This document shows positions 1-9,467 of a DNA stretch of 64,000 bases, one piece after another. Origin of the DNA: Dyadobacter sediminis. GTDB taxonomy: Bacteria; Bacteroidota; Bacteroidia; Cytophagales; Spirosomataceae. Position 1 is the stretch's first letter, and each line of letters opens with the position of its first letter. A model generated the notes under the pieces. That model saw only the letters and a list, made by a program, of their open reading frames with translations, searched no databases and was not told where the DNA came from. The DNA lies in the NCBI RefSeq assembly GCF_005860765.1, contig NZ_VCEI01000025.1, positions 434,001 to 498,000 of the forward strand, in the 5' to 3' direction. The translations under genes were made by a program, and so were the position numbers.

Positions 1-2951
1 AGCGGAACACGGCTAGTAGCGGCGGCGCCAAGGCTCAGCGCAATCGGCAGAGCGCCGAATGCAGTTGCCAGGCTGGTCATTAATATCGGCCGGAGGCGCT
101 GTGTCGCGGATTCAATGGCTGCTGCAGTTCTTCCCATTCCCTGTTCCCTTTTCTGATTGGCAAATTCCACGATCAGGATCCCGTTTTTGGTTACTAGCCC
201 GATGAGCATGATCATACCGATCTGCGAAAAGATATTGATCGTAAGCCCGAAAATGTAAAGGCTCAGCAATGCGCCCGCAAGTGCAAGCGGTACCGTAATC
301 ATGATGATAAAAGGATCGGTAAAGCTCTCGAACTGCCCGGCCAGAACAAGGTAAACAAGTAAAAGCGCGAGCCCGAACGCAAAGCTTGTATTGGACGAAC
401 TTTCTTCAAAGTCGCGTGAAGGCCCTGTCAATGATGTCTGAAATGTTTCGTCCAGCAGTTTGGAACCGATTTTTTCCATAGCGGCCACGCCATCCCCGAT
501 TGTTTTTCCTTCCACAAGCGAGGCCGAAATCGTTGCACTTTTATAACGGTTGTAGTGGTAAATGGTTGGTGGTCCGCTTTCTTCAGCCATGTTTACGACA
601 GAAGTTAGCGGAATGCTTTCTCCGCGGTTGTTACGGACATATAATTTTGCAATATCGGCCGGTTTGTTTCTCTCCGCGCGTTCAACCTGCCCGATAACCT
701 GATACTGCTGTCCGTTCATGATAAAATAGGCAAGCCTCCTGCCACTGAATGCAGACTGGATCGTAGCGGCTATGTCTGCAGTGGAAAGTCCAAGGTCGCG
801 CGCTTTTAAACGGTCAATGGTAAGCTGAACCTCAGGTTTGTTGAATTTCAGATTTACATCCACATTCTGGAATGTAGGGTCTTGCCGGGCTTCATCCAGG
901 AATTTAGGCAAAACTTCACTCAACTTGCGGAAGTCCAGATTCTGAAGTACGAATTGCACCGGCAGCGAACCTCTTGATCCGATACCTACGGAAATGGTCT
1001 GTTCCTGCGTTGCGAAAATCCGTGCATCGTTAAACCGGGCCAGTTTTTTGTTGATTTCCTGCGCAATCTGGTTCTGGCTTTTTACCCTTTGTTCCGCCGG
1101 CACAAGCCCGATACGGCCCGTTGCGCTGTTCACACCGCCGCCGCCAAATCCCGGCGTGGCCGAAAAGGTAAATGCCTTTTCAGGAATGGAATCGTTCAGG
1201 AAATTGCCAAGTTCGTCTGCAACGCTCTGCATCTGATCGTAACTTGTTCCTTCTGGGGCGGAAAGGTTGAAACGGATGCTATTTCTATCTTCCATAGGCG
1301 CCAGTTCGCTCTGAAGATTCCCGTAAGTAAACCAGATCAGCACGCCGCAGGCTACTACAAGCACCCACGCTGCCCAGCGTACTTTCATAAATCCTTTCAA
1401 CGTACGGTTGTAGCCATCTTCCATTCCGGTGAAGAAAGGCTCTGTTTTATTATAGAACCAGCCATGACCGGAGTTTTTACGGTTAAGCAAAACGTTCAGA
1501 ACCGGCGTAATTGTAAGCGATACGAAAGCAGAGATCAATACGGCGGATGCAACCACAATACCGAATTCGCGGAAAAGGCTGCCGACAAATCCTTCCAGAA
1601 AAATTACGGGCAGGAACACAACGGCAAGCGTCAGAGATGTTGAAATAACTGCAAAGAAAATTTCCCGGCTTCCTTCAAGTGCGGCCTGCCGGATCGGAAG
1701 TCCGCTTTCAAGCTTTCGGAAAATATTTTCCGTCACCACAATACCGTCATCGACTACAAGGCCAGTGGCAAGCACAATGCCGAGCAGCGTCAGGATATTG
1801 ATCGAGAAACCGAACATGTACATGATAAAGAACGTGGCGACAAGCGATATGGGAATATCAATAAGCGGACGCACTGCAACGAGAAAGTTCCGGAAAAAGA
1901 AAAGGATTACAATCACAACGAGTGCGAAAGCAATCATCAGCGTCTCTTCCACTTCTTCAATGGACTGCCGCACCAGCCGGGTGTTGTCGATCAGTACATT
2001 GAAGGTAATATCGGATTTATTGGATTTCTGGATTTCGGCCAGACGTTTGTTGAACTCGTCTGAAATTTCCACATAGTTGGCACCGGGCTGCGGAATGACA
2101 GCAAGCCCTACTGCGTACATGCCATTGTATTTCCAGCTCTGTTCTTCATTTTCAGGGCCCAGTTCTACTTTGGCGACGTTGGCAAGGCGCACAATTCCCG
2201 AGCTGTCATTGCGTATTACAAGATCACTGAATTCCTTTTCACTGGTGAGCCGTCCCATTGTCCGAATGGTCAGCTCGGTATTGTTTCCATAGATTTTACC
2301 AGCCGGGAGCTCTACGTTTTCAGCACTCAGCGTTGTCGTTATATCATTGAAGGAAACATTGTAAGCACTCATCTGGTCCGGGTCCAGCCAGATGCGCATG
2401 GCATATCTCTTTTGCCCGAATATATTGATGGCACTCACGCCGTCAATCGTCTGAAGGCTTTGCTGCAAAACGTTTTCTGCATAATCGCTGAGTTCAAGAA
2501 GTCCTTTGGACGGACTCTGAACGGCCAGCAGCAAAATAAAATCACTGTTTGCATCCGCTTTGCTTACAACCGGCGGCGCATCAATATCCTGCGGAAGGTT
2601 CCGCTGTGCCTGGCTTACTTTGTCCCGTACGTCGTTGGCAGCGCCTTCCAGATCCGCTTCCAGGTTGAATTCCACTGTAATATTGCTGGAACCGATCTGG
2701 CTGGAAGAGCTGATGCTTTTGATGCCCGGAATCCCGTTGATGCTTTTTTCCAGCGGCTCGGTAATCTGGCTTTCAATAATATCCGCATTGGCGCCCGTAT
2801 AGCTCGTACGCACATTCACGATAGGAGGGTCAATGGCGGGGTAATCGCGCAGAGACAGAAAGTTGTAGCCGACTACACCGAACAGTATAATAAGCAGGTT
2901 CATGACAATGGCAAGAACCGGTCGTTTCAAGGATAATTCTGAAATGTTCAT
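1..2951 (-). CDS. RND-family multidrug efflux permease (AcrB/HAE1 type), 3' end cut by window edge
   Basis: Inner-membrane proton-driven drug exporter. Reading the minus strand from the ATG at 2949-2951 gives an uninterrupted protein of about 983 residues beginning MNISELSLKRPVLAIVMN, the usual start and first membrane helix of the family. The paired acidic residues of helix 4 are visible in GLVVDDGIVVTENIF and the helix-10 lysine in GLVTKNGILIVEFANQ, so the proton relay looks intact. AcrB-like proteins have about 1030-1050 residues, so only the last 50-70 are missing beyond base 1. It lies 30 bp downstream of its adaptor gene, so the two form an operon; an outer-membrane TolC-like gene may follow outside the window. 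The substrate cannot be predicted. Confidence 0.95.
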   Translation of the reverse strand, partial: MNISELSLKRPVLAIVMNLLIILFGVVGYNFLSLRDYPAIDPPIVNVRTSYTGANADIIESQITEPLEKSINGIPGIKSISSSSQIGSSNITVEFNLEADLEGAANDVRDKVSQAQRNLPQDIDAPPVVSKADANSDFILLLAVQSPSKGLLELSDYAENVLQQSLQTIDGVSAINIFGQKRYAMRIWLDPDQMSAYNVSFNDITTTLSAENVELPAGKIYGNNTELTIRTMGRLTSEKEFSDLVIRNDSSGIVRLANVAKVELGPENEEQSWKYNGMYAVGLAVIPQPGANYVEISDEFNKRLAEIQKSNKSDITFNVLIDNTRLVRQSIEEVEETLMIAFALVVIVILFFFRNFLVAVRPLIDIPISLVATFFIMYMFGFSINILTLLGIVLATGLVVDDGIVVTENIFRKLESGLPIRQAALEGSREIFFAVISTSLTLAVVFLPVIFLEGFVGSLFREFGIVVASAVLISAFVSLTITPVLNVLLNRKNSGHGWFYNKTEPFFTGMEDGYNRTLKGFMKVRWAAWVLVVACGVLIWFTYGNLQSELAPMEDRNSIRFNLSAPEGTSYDQMQSVADELGNFLNDSIPEKAFTFSATPGFGGGGVNSATGRIGLVPAEQRVKSQNQIAQEINKKLARFNDARIFATQEQTISVGIGSRGSLPVQFVLQNLDFRKLSEVLPKFLDEARQDPTFQNVDVNLKFNKPEVQLTIDRLKARDLGLSTADIAATIQSAFSGRRLAYFIMNGQQYQVIGQVERAERNKPADIAKLYVRNNRGESIPLTSVVNMAEESGPPTIYHYNRYKSATISASLVEGKTIGDGVAAMEKIGSKLLDETFQTSLTGPSRDFEESSSNTSFAFGLALLLVYLVLAGQFESFTDPFIIMITVPLALAGALLSLYIFGLTINIFSQIGMIMLIGLVTKNGILIVEFANQKREQGMGRTAAAIESATQRLRPILMTSLATAFGALPIALSLGAAATSRVP

Positions 2952-2981
2952 AGATTGTATCTCAAACAGGATGTCATCATG

Positions 2982-4082
2982 CTACTTACTTGCAACTTTC
3001 AAGCTTCTTACGCTTCTCACCTTTACGGGTGCATCAGGACGGGCAAACAAAACCCCTGAGACAACAACGGAGTCTCCGACATTCAGGCCCTTGGTAACCT
3101 CGACATAAGCTTCCTGGCGTTCTCCGGTTTCTATTGTGACGAAAACGGACTTTCCACCTTTTACAACGATTGCTTTTTTACTTTGTGCTTCGGGAATTAT
3201 ACTGTTGGCCGGAATCAGGATGCTGCTTTTCTCGGCATTGGCATTCAGATATACTTTGGCAAACGAACCCGGACTCGTTGATCCTGAATTCAGTACGGCC
3301 CTTACTGTAATGTTGCGGGTTGTCTGGTTAACCTGCGGTTCAATGGCAATAATTCTTGCATTTACTCTTTTCCCGCCATTCTGATCCAGCAGCACTTCCA
3401 CACTGCCGCCTTTGGAAATGTATTTCTGATAAGTTTCGGGTACGGTAAAATCAATCCTCAGGTTGGAAAGCTGCTGCATGGTGGAAATGACCGTACTGGG
3501 CGTCACATAAGTGCCTTCACTTACTTTCCTGAGCCCAATAACACCCGTAAAAGGTGCCCGTACAATTGTTTTGTCAATAAGTGCCTGCGTATAAACGAGA
3601 TCAGCTTTGAATGTATTTACCTGATTGAGAGCCAGATCATAATCGGCCTGATTAATGCCGTTTATGGCCACGAGCTGTTTCAGCCTTTGCTCGGTAGTCT
3701 GTGCAAGATCCAGCTGAATTTTTATTTTATCAAGCTGTGCGACAAGATCCGCATTGTTGATCCTGGCAATCACACTTCCCTTCTGGATCGTTTTGCCTTC
3801 GGGAACATCCAGAAAAGTAAGCAGTCCGCTTACCTCCGGACGAAGCTCAGCAAATTCATTGGCAACGACTGTTCCGTTTACTTCAACCTTGTCATTGACT
3901 TTCTCTGATTTGGCAATAATTACATCAACAATCGTCGGGCCGTTGCTCCCTTTTTGTTGAAATGTATCTTTTTTTTCACCGCATGAAAACGCAGTGAAGA
4001 GCGTACCCGTAATTAAAACTGATGCGAAGGATTTTTTTAAAAGAAGCAGGTCAGGAAGTAAAGAATTTTGGGTAGAATTCAT
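2982..4082 (-). CDS. RND efflux periplasmic adaptor subunit (membrane fusion protein)
   Basis: Periplasmic adaptor that links the RND permease to an outer-membrane channel. The 366-residue protein has an N-terminal export signal ending in a lipobox-like AFSC (Cys about residue 34), a split lipoyl/barrel-sandwich domain (VNGTVVANEFAELRPEVSG and the return strand APFTGVIGLRKVSEGTYV), an alpha-hairpin between them, and the beta-barrel and membrane-proximal domains. This is the standard MacA/AcrA order and length. It is the first gene of the pair and is followed after 30 bp by the permease. Two shorter in-frame starts are possible, but this one gives a complete signal sequence. Confidence 0.93.
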   Translation of the reverse strand: MNSTQNSLLPDLLLLKKSFASVLITGTLFTAFSCGEKKDTFQQKGSNGPTIVDVIIAKSEKVNDKVEVNGTVVANEFAELRPEVSGLLTFLDVPEGKTIQKGSVIARINNADLVAQLDKIKIQLDLAQTTEQRLKQLVAINGINQADYDLALNQVNTFKADLVYTQALIDKTIVRAPFTGVIGLRKVSEGTYVTPSTVISTMQQLSNLRIDFTVPETYQKYISKGGSVEVLLDQNGGKRVNARIIAIEPQVNQTTRNITVRAVLNSGSTSPGSFAKVYLNANAEKSSILIPANSIIPEAQSKKAIVVKGGKSVFVTIETGERQEAYVEVTKGLNVGDSVVVSGVLFARPDAPVKVRSVRSLKVASK

Positions 4083-4219
4083 ACAGATGATTATATTCCG
4101 GGCTTAAAGATTTAGGTTGGCAAAAGTTGTATTTAGAATGCGTCTGCAAAATTATATACTAAACTAAAACCGTTTGGCCAGATTTCTACTTTTAAAAGTT
4201 CTGTGCCAGAAACTTTTTT

Positions 4220-5467
4220 TCAGAATTCATCTGCAATGACTTTCAGCAATGTATCGCACTTCATTTCCGTTTCGTCCCATTCGCGCTCAGGTACAGAGTC
4301 TTCTGTTATTCCCGCTCCGGCATAAAATGTTGCTTTCCCGTCCTTGAAACGAACTGTACGAAGGTTTACAAAAAGACTGGTTTCGGCATCCACTTGTGTG
4401 GGGCCGAGAAATCCGCTGTAAAAAGATCGGTCGTACCCTTCAATGTTTGTAAGAAACTCAAGACTGGGAACTTTGGGAACTCCACACACGGCCGAAGTGG
4501 GATGCAGCAACCGCACCATAACCGACGCAAGTTCAGGAAAATGAAGCTGTACGGTATCTACTTCAAAATCGGTTTTCAGGTGATATAAATTGCCGGCCAG
4601 TAAAGTTTTCGGGCCGGTTTCTGCATATTCTCGCAAACGGATTTTTTTAAAACATTCCACAATGTAACGACTTACCAGTGCCTGTTCCTCAATTTCCTTT
4701 TCTCCCCAGCGGATATCATAGCGAGGGATCAGTTCGCCGGATTTGTTTCTTGCATGCTGCGTTCCTGCAAGCGACATGGTTCTGAAAATTCCATCCGCGG
4801 TTTGCTGAACAAGCACTTCCGGCGTTGCGCCCAGCCATAGTTCATTTTGTTCAGGAAGATTCACGAGCGATACAAAAGCATGCGGATAAACTTTCGAAAG
4901 CTTGCAAAATGCTTTGGCAGGCTGGAAATTTCCGGAATAGGCCAGTTCTTTGGTGCGGGACAAAACCACTTTTTTAAACTGGTTCTGCCGGATGGCTGCA
5001 ATGGCCAGTTCGACCGTACGCTCAAACCGCCGTTTTGCATCCGTATTCGGCAGTTCGGGAACCATCAGGGAAATGCCCCTGGACGTTTGCGGTTTTTCTT
5101 CTGCAATTTCCTCGGCCAGTTTTACCAGCTTCTGAATTTCCGGATGTTCTTCACCGATCGTATTTTCCACGCTCCGGATTTTACTCTCTTCTGAAAAAGT
5201 AAGTATGATATCACCTTCCAGAAAAAGCACTTCCTGATCGTCACGCCAGTGAAAGGCACTGATGATAAAGCCCGGAGAAAGTTTTTCAAGATCGGGCTGG
5301 CACTTGCGTATGCCGTCCTGAATCGAAATCAGGAGTTTTATTTCATTTTGATGCGGAAGCCTCCACAGTGCGGATGGAAATCCAAGTTTCACTGATGCTT
5401 CCCACAGTTCGTCAATCTGCAGTCCTTCAAAGATGGAAAGTTGGGAATCTGTTTGAACCGAAAGCAT
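4220..5467 (-). CDS. menF: Isochorismate synthase (chorismate-binding enzyme)
   Basis: Converts chorismate to isochorismate, the first step of menaquinone synthesis (or of a catecholate siderophore). The 415-residue protein ends in a chorismate-binding domain: FKKVVLSRTKEL carries the conserved lysine that activates water, HPTSAVCGVPK and EGYDRSFYSGFLGP carry the substrate- and Mg-binding part, and LFVNLRTVRF and YAGAGIT follow in the usual order. The N-terminal half is divergent, as in MenF/EntC/DhbC. The next gene upstream is a hotdog thioesterase of the type that hydrolyses DHNA-CoA, which favours the menaquinone role over a siderophore role. No other men genes are in the window. Confidence 0.9.
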   Translation of the reverse strand: MLSVQTDSQLSIFEGLQIDELWEASVKLGFPSALWRLPHQNEIKLLISIQDGIRKCQPDLEKLSPGFIISAFHWRDDQEVLFLEGDIILTFSEESKIRSVENTIGEEHPEIQKLVKLAEEIAEEKPQTSRGISLMVPELPNTDAKRRFERTVELAIAAIRQNQFKKVVLSRTKELAYSGNFQPAKAFCKLSKVYPHAFVSLVNLPEQNELWLGATPEVLVQQTADGIFRTMSLAGTQHARNKSGELIPRYDIRWGEKEIEEQALVSRYIVECFKKIRLREYAETGPKTLLAGNLYHLKTDFEVDTVQLHFPELASVMVRLLHPTSAVCGVPKVPSLEFLTNIEGYDRSFYSGFLGPTQVDAETSLFVNLRTVRFKDGKATFYAGAGITEDSVPEREWDETEMKCDTLLKVIADEF

Positions 5468-5515
5468 TATTTTTTTACTGATAATCGTGTATTTTAATTT
5501 TCCTGCAAATTAAAC

Positions 5516-5941
5516 TCAGCGGTCTGCATTCACAACAGCCACCGTAAGCCGGCTGATACAAACCGGCTTGTCCTGTTCGTTCACGATCCTGATTTCCCAC
5601 ACATGCGTGGACCGGCCCACATGAACCGGTTTTACCGTACCGTAAACAAAGCCTTCTTTAACAGAACGTAAATGATTGGCATTAATTTCCAAACCGACCG
5701 CATGTTGTTTTTCGGAATCGGGAAGACAGAGAAACGAGGCGATACTTCCCAGCGTTTCGGCCAGCACAACCGAGGCGCCGCCATGCAGAATTCCGAATGG
5801 CTGATGCGTGCGTTGATCAACCGGCATGCGCGCCGTAATATGATCCGGCCCGATTTCTGTGAATTCTATTCCAAGATGACCCGAAAGTGTGTTCTGGCTT
5901 AAAGACTGAATGGCCTGAAGTGTAACGGATTTGATAAACAT
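5516..5941 (-). CDS. Hotdog-fold thioesterase, probable 1,4-dihydroxy-2-naphthoyl-CoA hydrolase
   Basis: Acyl-CoA thioesterase of the PaaI/YbgC hotdog class, 141 residues, which is the normal length. The diagnostic segment HGGASVVLAETLGS contains the catalytic glutamate of the DHNA-CoA thioesterase subgroup, preceded by the RTHQPFGILH loop. Lying 48 bp upstream of isochorismate synthase on the same strand, it probably acts in menaquinone synthesis by releasing 1,4-dihydroxy-2-naphthoate. That substrate is an inference from the motif and the neighbour; other phenylacetyl-type thioesters are possible. The ATG at 5941 gives a protein without a signal peptide, consistent with a cytoplasmic enzyme. 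Confidence 0.85.
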   Translation of the reverse strand: MFIKSVTLQAIQSLSQNTLSGHLGIEFTEIGPDHITARMPVDQRTHQPFGILHGGASVVLAETLGSIASFLCLPDSEKQHAVGLEINANHLRSVKEGFVYGTVKPVHVGRSTHVWEIRIVNEQDKPVCISRLTVAVVNADR

Positions 5942-6025
5942 ATCTAAAAAATGTATAAATTTGTAACGGCTTCATTGGTTGAAAACAAGGTATTTGCAAA
6001 ATTTATATTTAAATAATCCTATATT

Positions 6026-6670
6026 TTGAAAAGAAAGTCTATATACCTCATTCGTCACGGTGAAACGGATTTTAACCGCAGAGGAGTTGTACAGGGAAGT
6101 GGCGTTGATTCCTTGCTTAATGAATGGGGTGAAGCGCAGGCAGCCGCTTTTTTCAATGCGTATCAACATGTTCCTTTTGATAAAATCTACACCTCTGACT
6201 TAAAACGAACACATCAAACCGTTCGCGGGTTCATCAAACTGGGCATACCGCATGAAAGTTATTCGGGACTGAATGAAATTTCGTGGGGAGCACGGGAAGG
6301 AAGAGAGCCAAACACCGGCGACAACAATTACTACCGCGAACTGGTGACGGCCTGGAAAAACGGACAGGTGGATCTGGCAGCTGAAGAAGGAGAAAGCCCG
6401 GTGCAGGTAAGAGAACGCCAGATTCCGGTTATCGAAACCATTTTGTCGCGCCCGCATGAAAGAAATATCCTGATTGCCATGCACGGCCGTGCCATGCGCG
6501 TTTTCCTCACAACGATTTTTGACGAGCCGCTTGTAAGCATGGATAACTATGAGCATAGCAATCTGTGTTTGTACAAAATCGGCTACTCATACGAAACCAA
6601 CAAGTTCGAACTGGAAGTTTCAAACGATATTACGCATTTGCTTTCCCTCGAAATTCCTCAGATATCATAA
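6026..6670 (+). CDS. Histidine phosphatase family protein (phosphoglycerate-mutase-like), TTG start
   Basis: Two-histidine phosphatase of 214 residues. The phosphorylated histidine is in LIRHGETDFNRRGVVQG (about residue 9) and the second catalytic histidine in AMHGRAMRVF; the motif spacing is that of the small bacterial branch (alpha-ribazole phosphatase, sugar phosphatases, dPGM relatives). The reading frame begins at TTG (6026-6028), because the RHG motif lies only eight residues in and no ATG precedes it in frame. It is transcribed away from the thioesterase gene. The substrate is not predictable; cobalamin genes are absent here, so a general sugar-phosphate phosphatase is as likely as CobC. 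Confidence 0.88.
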   Translation: MKRKSIYLIRHGETDFNRRGVVQGSGVDSLLNEWGEAQAAAFFNAYQHVPFDKIYTSDLKRTHQTVRGFIKLGIPHESYSGLNEISWGAREGREPNTGDNNYYRELVTAWKNGQVDLAAEEGESPVQVRERQIPVIETILSRPHERNILIAMHGRAMRVFLTTIFDEPLVSMDNYEHSNLCLYKIGYSYETNKFELEVSNDITHLLSLEIPQIS

Positions 6671-6779
6671 AAGCCGTTTGTGTGGATTCGTTTCCTTTGG
6701 TGTATTTATAAACCGGACATCAAAGCGCGTCCATACATTTGTCTTTTGACATCCATATTCTCAGCGAACATAAAACTAC

Positions 6780-7841
6780 ATGTCCAAAAGACATATTTAT
6801 TGGACTTTGCAAATCCTGGGCTGGACATTAATCATGATGTTTGAGTTTGTTCCGTATACCATGGAATTCGGGTTTGAGTTGGGCGTGTTTTACACCGCTC
6901 TTGCCAATATTCTGCTGGGCATTTGCCTCACGCATTTTTACAGGCTTGTGATCAGAAAATGGAACTGGTCTTCGCTGCCGCTGCCAAGGCTGGCGTTCCG
7001 GGTGATCGGATCAGTTTTACTGCTCGGGCTGATCATGACCATGGTCAATCTGCCGCTGGACCGGCAGGTACTGCAGGAAAATCTGCTGAATCAGCCGTTG
7101 CTTTTCTGGGGATATTATTCCAATTGGTGTAAAAACCTGCTTGCGTGGATTTTATCCTATACGGTTTATCATTATGTAGAACAGACAAGGCTGGCGGGTT
7201 ACGAAAGAATCATGCTCAAAATGTCCATGCGTGAAGCCGAATCGAAAGTTTTGCGTTCGCAGCTCAATCCTCATTTTACCTTTAATGCATTGAACAGCAT
7301 CCGGGCGCTTGTATTTGAAGATCCGACCAAAGCCCAGTTAAGCATCACGCAGCTTTCCAACATTCTGCGCAATTCATTGCTTGCCGACAGGCGTAAAACG
7401 GTTGATCTGCAGGAAGAACTCAGAACTGTAGAAGATTACCTTGAACTGGAAAAAGTCCGTTATGAAGACCGGCTGCGGTACTCCATTGTTACCAATCCGC
7501 AGGCCATTTACTGGCAGGTGCCGCCGATGATGCTGCAGACGCTGGTTGAAAACGGCATCAAGCACGGTGTTTCCAAGGAAATCAAAGGTGGATTTGTGGA
7601 AGTAAAATCAGAAATCATTAATGACTTGCTGGTAATTACAATCATGAATTCAGGCAATCTGGGAAATACCGATTCCGGAGGCGTAGGGCTGAAGAATACC
7701 GCTGAAAGATTGTCTATTCTGTACGGAAAAGGAGCTGCTTTCCGGATTTTTCAGGAAAAAGAAGATGTCGTATGCTCTGAAGTAAAAATTCCGATGTTGT
7801 CAGAAGATGTCATGATGGCAGGAGAGGAAAGCAACCGGTAA
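6780..7841 (+). CDS. LytS-type sensor histidine kinase
   Basis: Membrane sensor kinase of the LytS/YehU class (His_kinase domain), 353 residues. Four hydrophobic segments fill residues 8-135. The phosphoacceptor histidine is in LRSQLNPHFTFNALNS, and the ATP-binding N-box reads QTLVENGIKHG, followed by GGVGLKNTAERL. There is no PAS or periplasmic sensor domain, so the stimulus is probably perceived in the membrane. It is followed after 46 bp by a LytTR response regulator, its expected partner. The ATG at 6780 follows a short AT-rich leader without an obvious Shine-Dalgarno site. Confidence 0.92.
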   Translation: MSKRHIYWTLQILGWTLIMMFEFVPYTMEFGFELGVFYTALANILLGICLTHFYRLVIRKWNWSSLPLPRLAFRVIGSVLLLGLIMTMVNLPLDRQVLQENLLNQPLLFWGYYSNWCKNLLAWILSYTVYHYVEQTRLAGYERIMLKMSMREAESKVLRSQLNPHFTFNALNSIRALVFEDPTKAQLSITQLSNILRNSLLADRRKTVDLQEELRTVEDYLELEKVRYEDRLRYSIVTNPQAIYWQVPPMMLQTLVENGIKHGVSKEIKGGFVEVKSEIINDLLVITIMNSGNLGNTDSGGVGLKNTAERLSILYGKGAAFRIFQEKEDVVCSEVKIPMLSEDVMMAGEESNR

Positions 7842-7887
7842 AAAGCTGTTCAAACATTAACCTTAATTATTCCTAATTTTATTGGTC

Positions 7888-8622
7888 ATGAGAACTTTGA
7901 TTGTTGACGATGAGCGCCTTGCAAGAAATGAATTGAAAAGGCTGCTTGAACCGTATACCAAAATAGAAATTATCGGCGAGGCCGCCAACGCGGAAGAAGC
8001 GTTGGTGATGATTGAGGAAATGCAGCCGGAGCTGTTGTTTCTGGATATTCAGATGCCCGGCAAAAACGGGTTTGAACTGCTTTCGTCCATTGAAGGAAAA
8101 AGCCCCGAAGTAATTTTTACAACCGCATACGACGCATACGCAATTAAAGCATTTGAATTTAATGCTCTGGATTATCTTCTGAAACCGATTGATACGGAAC
8201 GGCTTAAAGAAACCATTCACCGGATTGAAGAAAATCAGGCGCTGCCCGAAACATCGGCGCATACGCAGGAACGTGCAGAAAAAGTGCTGGGCGAGAATGA
8301 TCAGGTTTTTGTAAAGGACGGAGAAAAGTGCTGGTTTGTAAAACTGGGCAAAATCAGGCTTTTTGAATCCATGGGCAATTATGTAAGGCTTCATTTTGAC
8401 GATCAGAAACCTTTGGTCCTGAAATCGCTGAATAATCTGGAAGAACGACTGGACCCGAATACATACTTCCGCGCTAACCGCAAGCATATCATAAATCTTC
8501 ACTGGATCGAGAAAATCGAACCCTGGTTTAGCGGAGGATTGCTTGTTACGCTGCAGGGTGGAGATAAAATCGAGATCTCTCGTCGTCAGGCGATCCGGTT
8601 TAAAGAATTAATGAGCCTTTAG
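7888..8622 (+). CDS. LytTR-family response regulator
   Basis: DNA-binding response regulator of 244 residues from the ATG at 7888; a TTG six bases earlier is also open but less likely. The receiver domain (residues 1-120) has the acidic pocket (LIVDDERLA), the phosphorylated aspartate in LLFLDIQMPGKNG and the late lysine in DYLLKPID. The C-terminal LytTR domain (about 140-244) has the ESMGNYVRLHF and FRANRKHIINL segments that contact DNA. It pairs with the LytS-type kinase immediately upstream. Such pairs usually control only a few nearby genes; the lipoprotein gene 23 bp downstream is a candidate target. Confidence 0.93.
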   Translation: MRTLIVDDERLARNELKRLLEPYTKIEIIGEAANAEEALVMIEEMQPELLFLDIQMPGKNGFELLSSIEGKSPEVIFTTAYDAYAIKAFEFNALDYLLKPIDTERLKETIHRIEENQALPETSAHTQERAEKVLGENDQVFVKDGEKCWFVKLGKIRLFESMGNYVRLHFDDQKPLVLKSLNNLEERLDPNTYFRANRKHIINLHWIEKIEPWFSGGLLVTLQGGDKIEISRRQAIRFKELMSL

Positions 8623-8645
8623 AATTTGCAATAATCAGGACTTGA

Positions 8646-9467
8646 ATGAAAATAATGCGTATTGCTGCGGGTTGTACTTTGCTGTTGTTTGCAGTTTGGT
8701 TTACAGGATGCGGCACTTCCGGGAATGCGGATAAAAAGGCTGAGCCGGATGCGGTTCATGGTAAAATTGTTCGATCATCTTACGGGAAATGCGATACGGT
8801 CAGCGGTACTGGCGTTTCTTTGAAAATCAGTCTTTGGACACCTTCAGGTTCGAACAGCGTAACGGAAACGATAAATAATATGCTGACGGTAAAGTCATTG
8901 CAGAGGATTAACTCGTACCTCGATTCGACCACGCTGGCTTCCATGCCCTCTGCTTCCGGAAGTATTGATGACGCTTTTAAGTTGTTCCAGAAGAATTACA
9001 ACGACTTCAAAAAGGATTTTCCCGATGCGCCCGGCTGCTGGGAAGTGGAACTGAAAGGGGATACCGTTATGACGACTCCGAAAGTACTGCAATACCGGCT
9101 TGATCATTATGCATTTACCGGCGGCGCCCACCCGAACAGCTTCCGGTCTTTTCATATTTTTGACCGAACAACCGGTAAGGAAACGGATATAAAAAAGTGT
9201 GTGACGGATTCGGTTTCCTTTTTAAAACTGGTTGAAAAGCATTTCAGGAAAACAGAAAATATTGCGCCGGATATGGATCTTGAAAAAGCCGGCTATTTCC
9301 TTCTTGACCATACATTTTCTATTCCTGTAAGTCACGCTTTGACACGCGAAGGCATTCTGTTCTATTACAATCCATACGAAATTGCGGCATATGCACGCGG
9401 TGCAATTCAGTTTGTGATTCCCTATTCCGAACTGGAAAACGTAATTGATGAAAATGTGTTTTTCTAG
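8646..9467 (+). CDS. DUF4163/DUF3298-domain lipoprotein (RsiV-like extracellular domain)
   Basis: Exported lipoprotein of 273 residues: signal with lipobox VWFTGC, then a DUF4163-like region and a DUF3298 region recognisable from YRLDHYAFTGGAHPNSF and the final PYSELENVI. The same two domains form the extracellular part of Bacillus RsiV (lysozyme-sensing anti-sigma factor) and PdaC; here there is no anti-sigma cytoplasmic part, so only the envelope domain is present. It lies 23 bp behind the LytTR regulator and may belong to that operon. Its 3' end overlaps the convergent radC gene by 4 bp. The molecular function is unknown. Confidence 0.82.
   Translation: MKIMRIAAGCTLLLFAVWFTGCGTSGNADKKAEPDAVHGKIVRSSYGKCDTVSGTGVSLKISLWTPSGSNSVTETINNMLTVKSLQRINSYLDSTTLASMPSASGSIDDAFKLFQKNYNDFKKDFPDAPGCWEVELKGDTVMTTPKVLQYRLDHYAFTGGAHPNSFRSFHIFDRTTGKETDIKKCVTDSVSFLKLVEKHFRKTENIAPDMDLEKAGYFLLDHTFSIPVSHALTREGILFYYNPYEIAAYARGAIQFVIPYSELENVIDENVFF

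Noticed and set aside
1089..1643. Plus-strand ORFs within the first 2.9 kb
   Set aside because: The minus strand reads as one continuous RND permease across the whole stretch.
7879..8502. Minus-strand ORF of 207 residues over the LytTR regulator
   Set aside because: Shadow of the response-regulator gene, whose motifs are complete.
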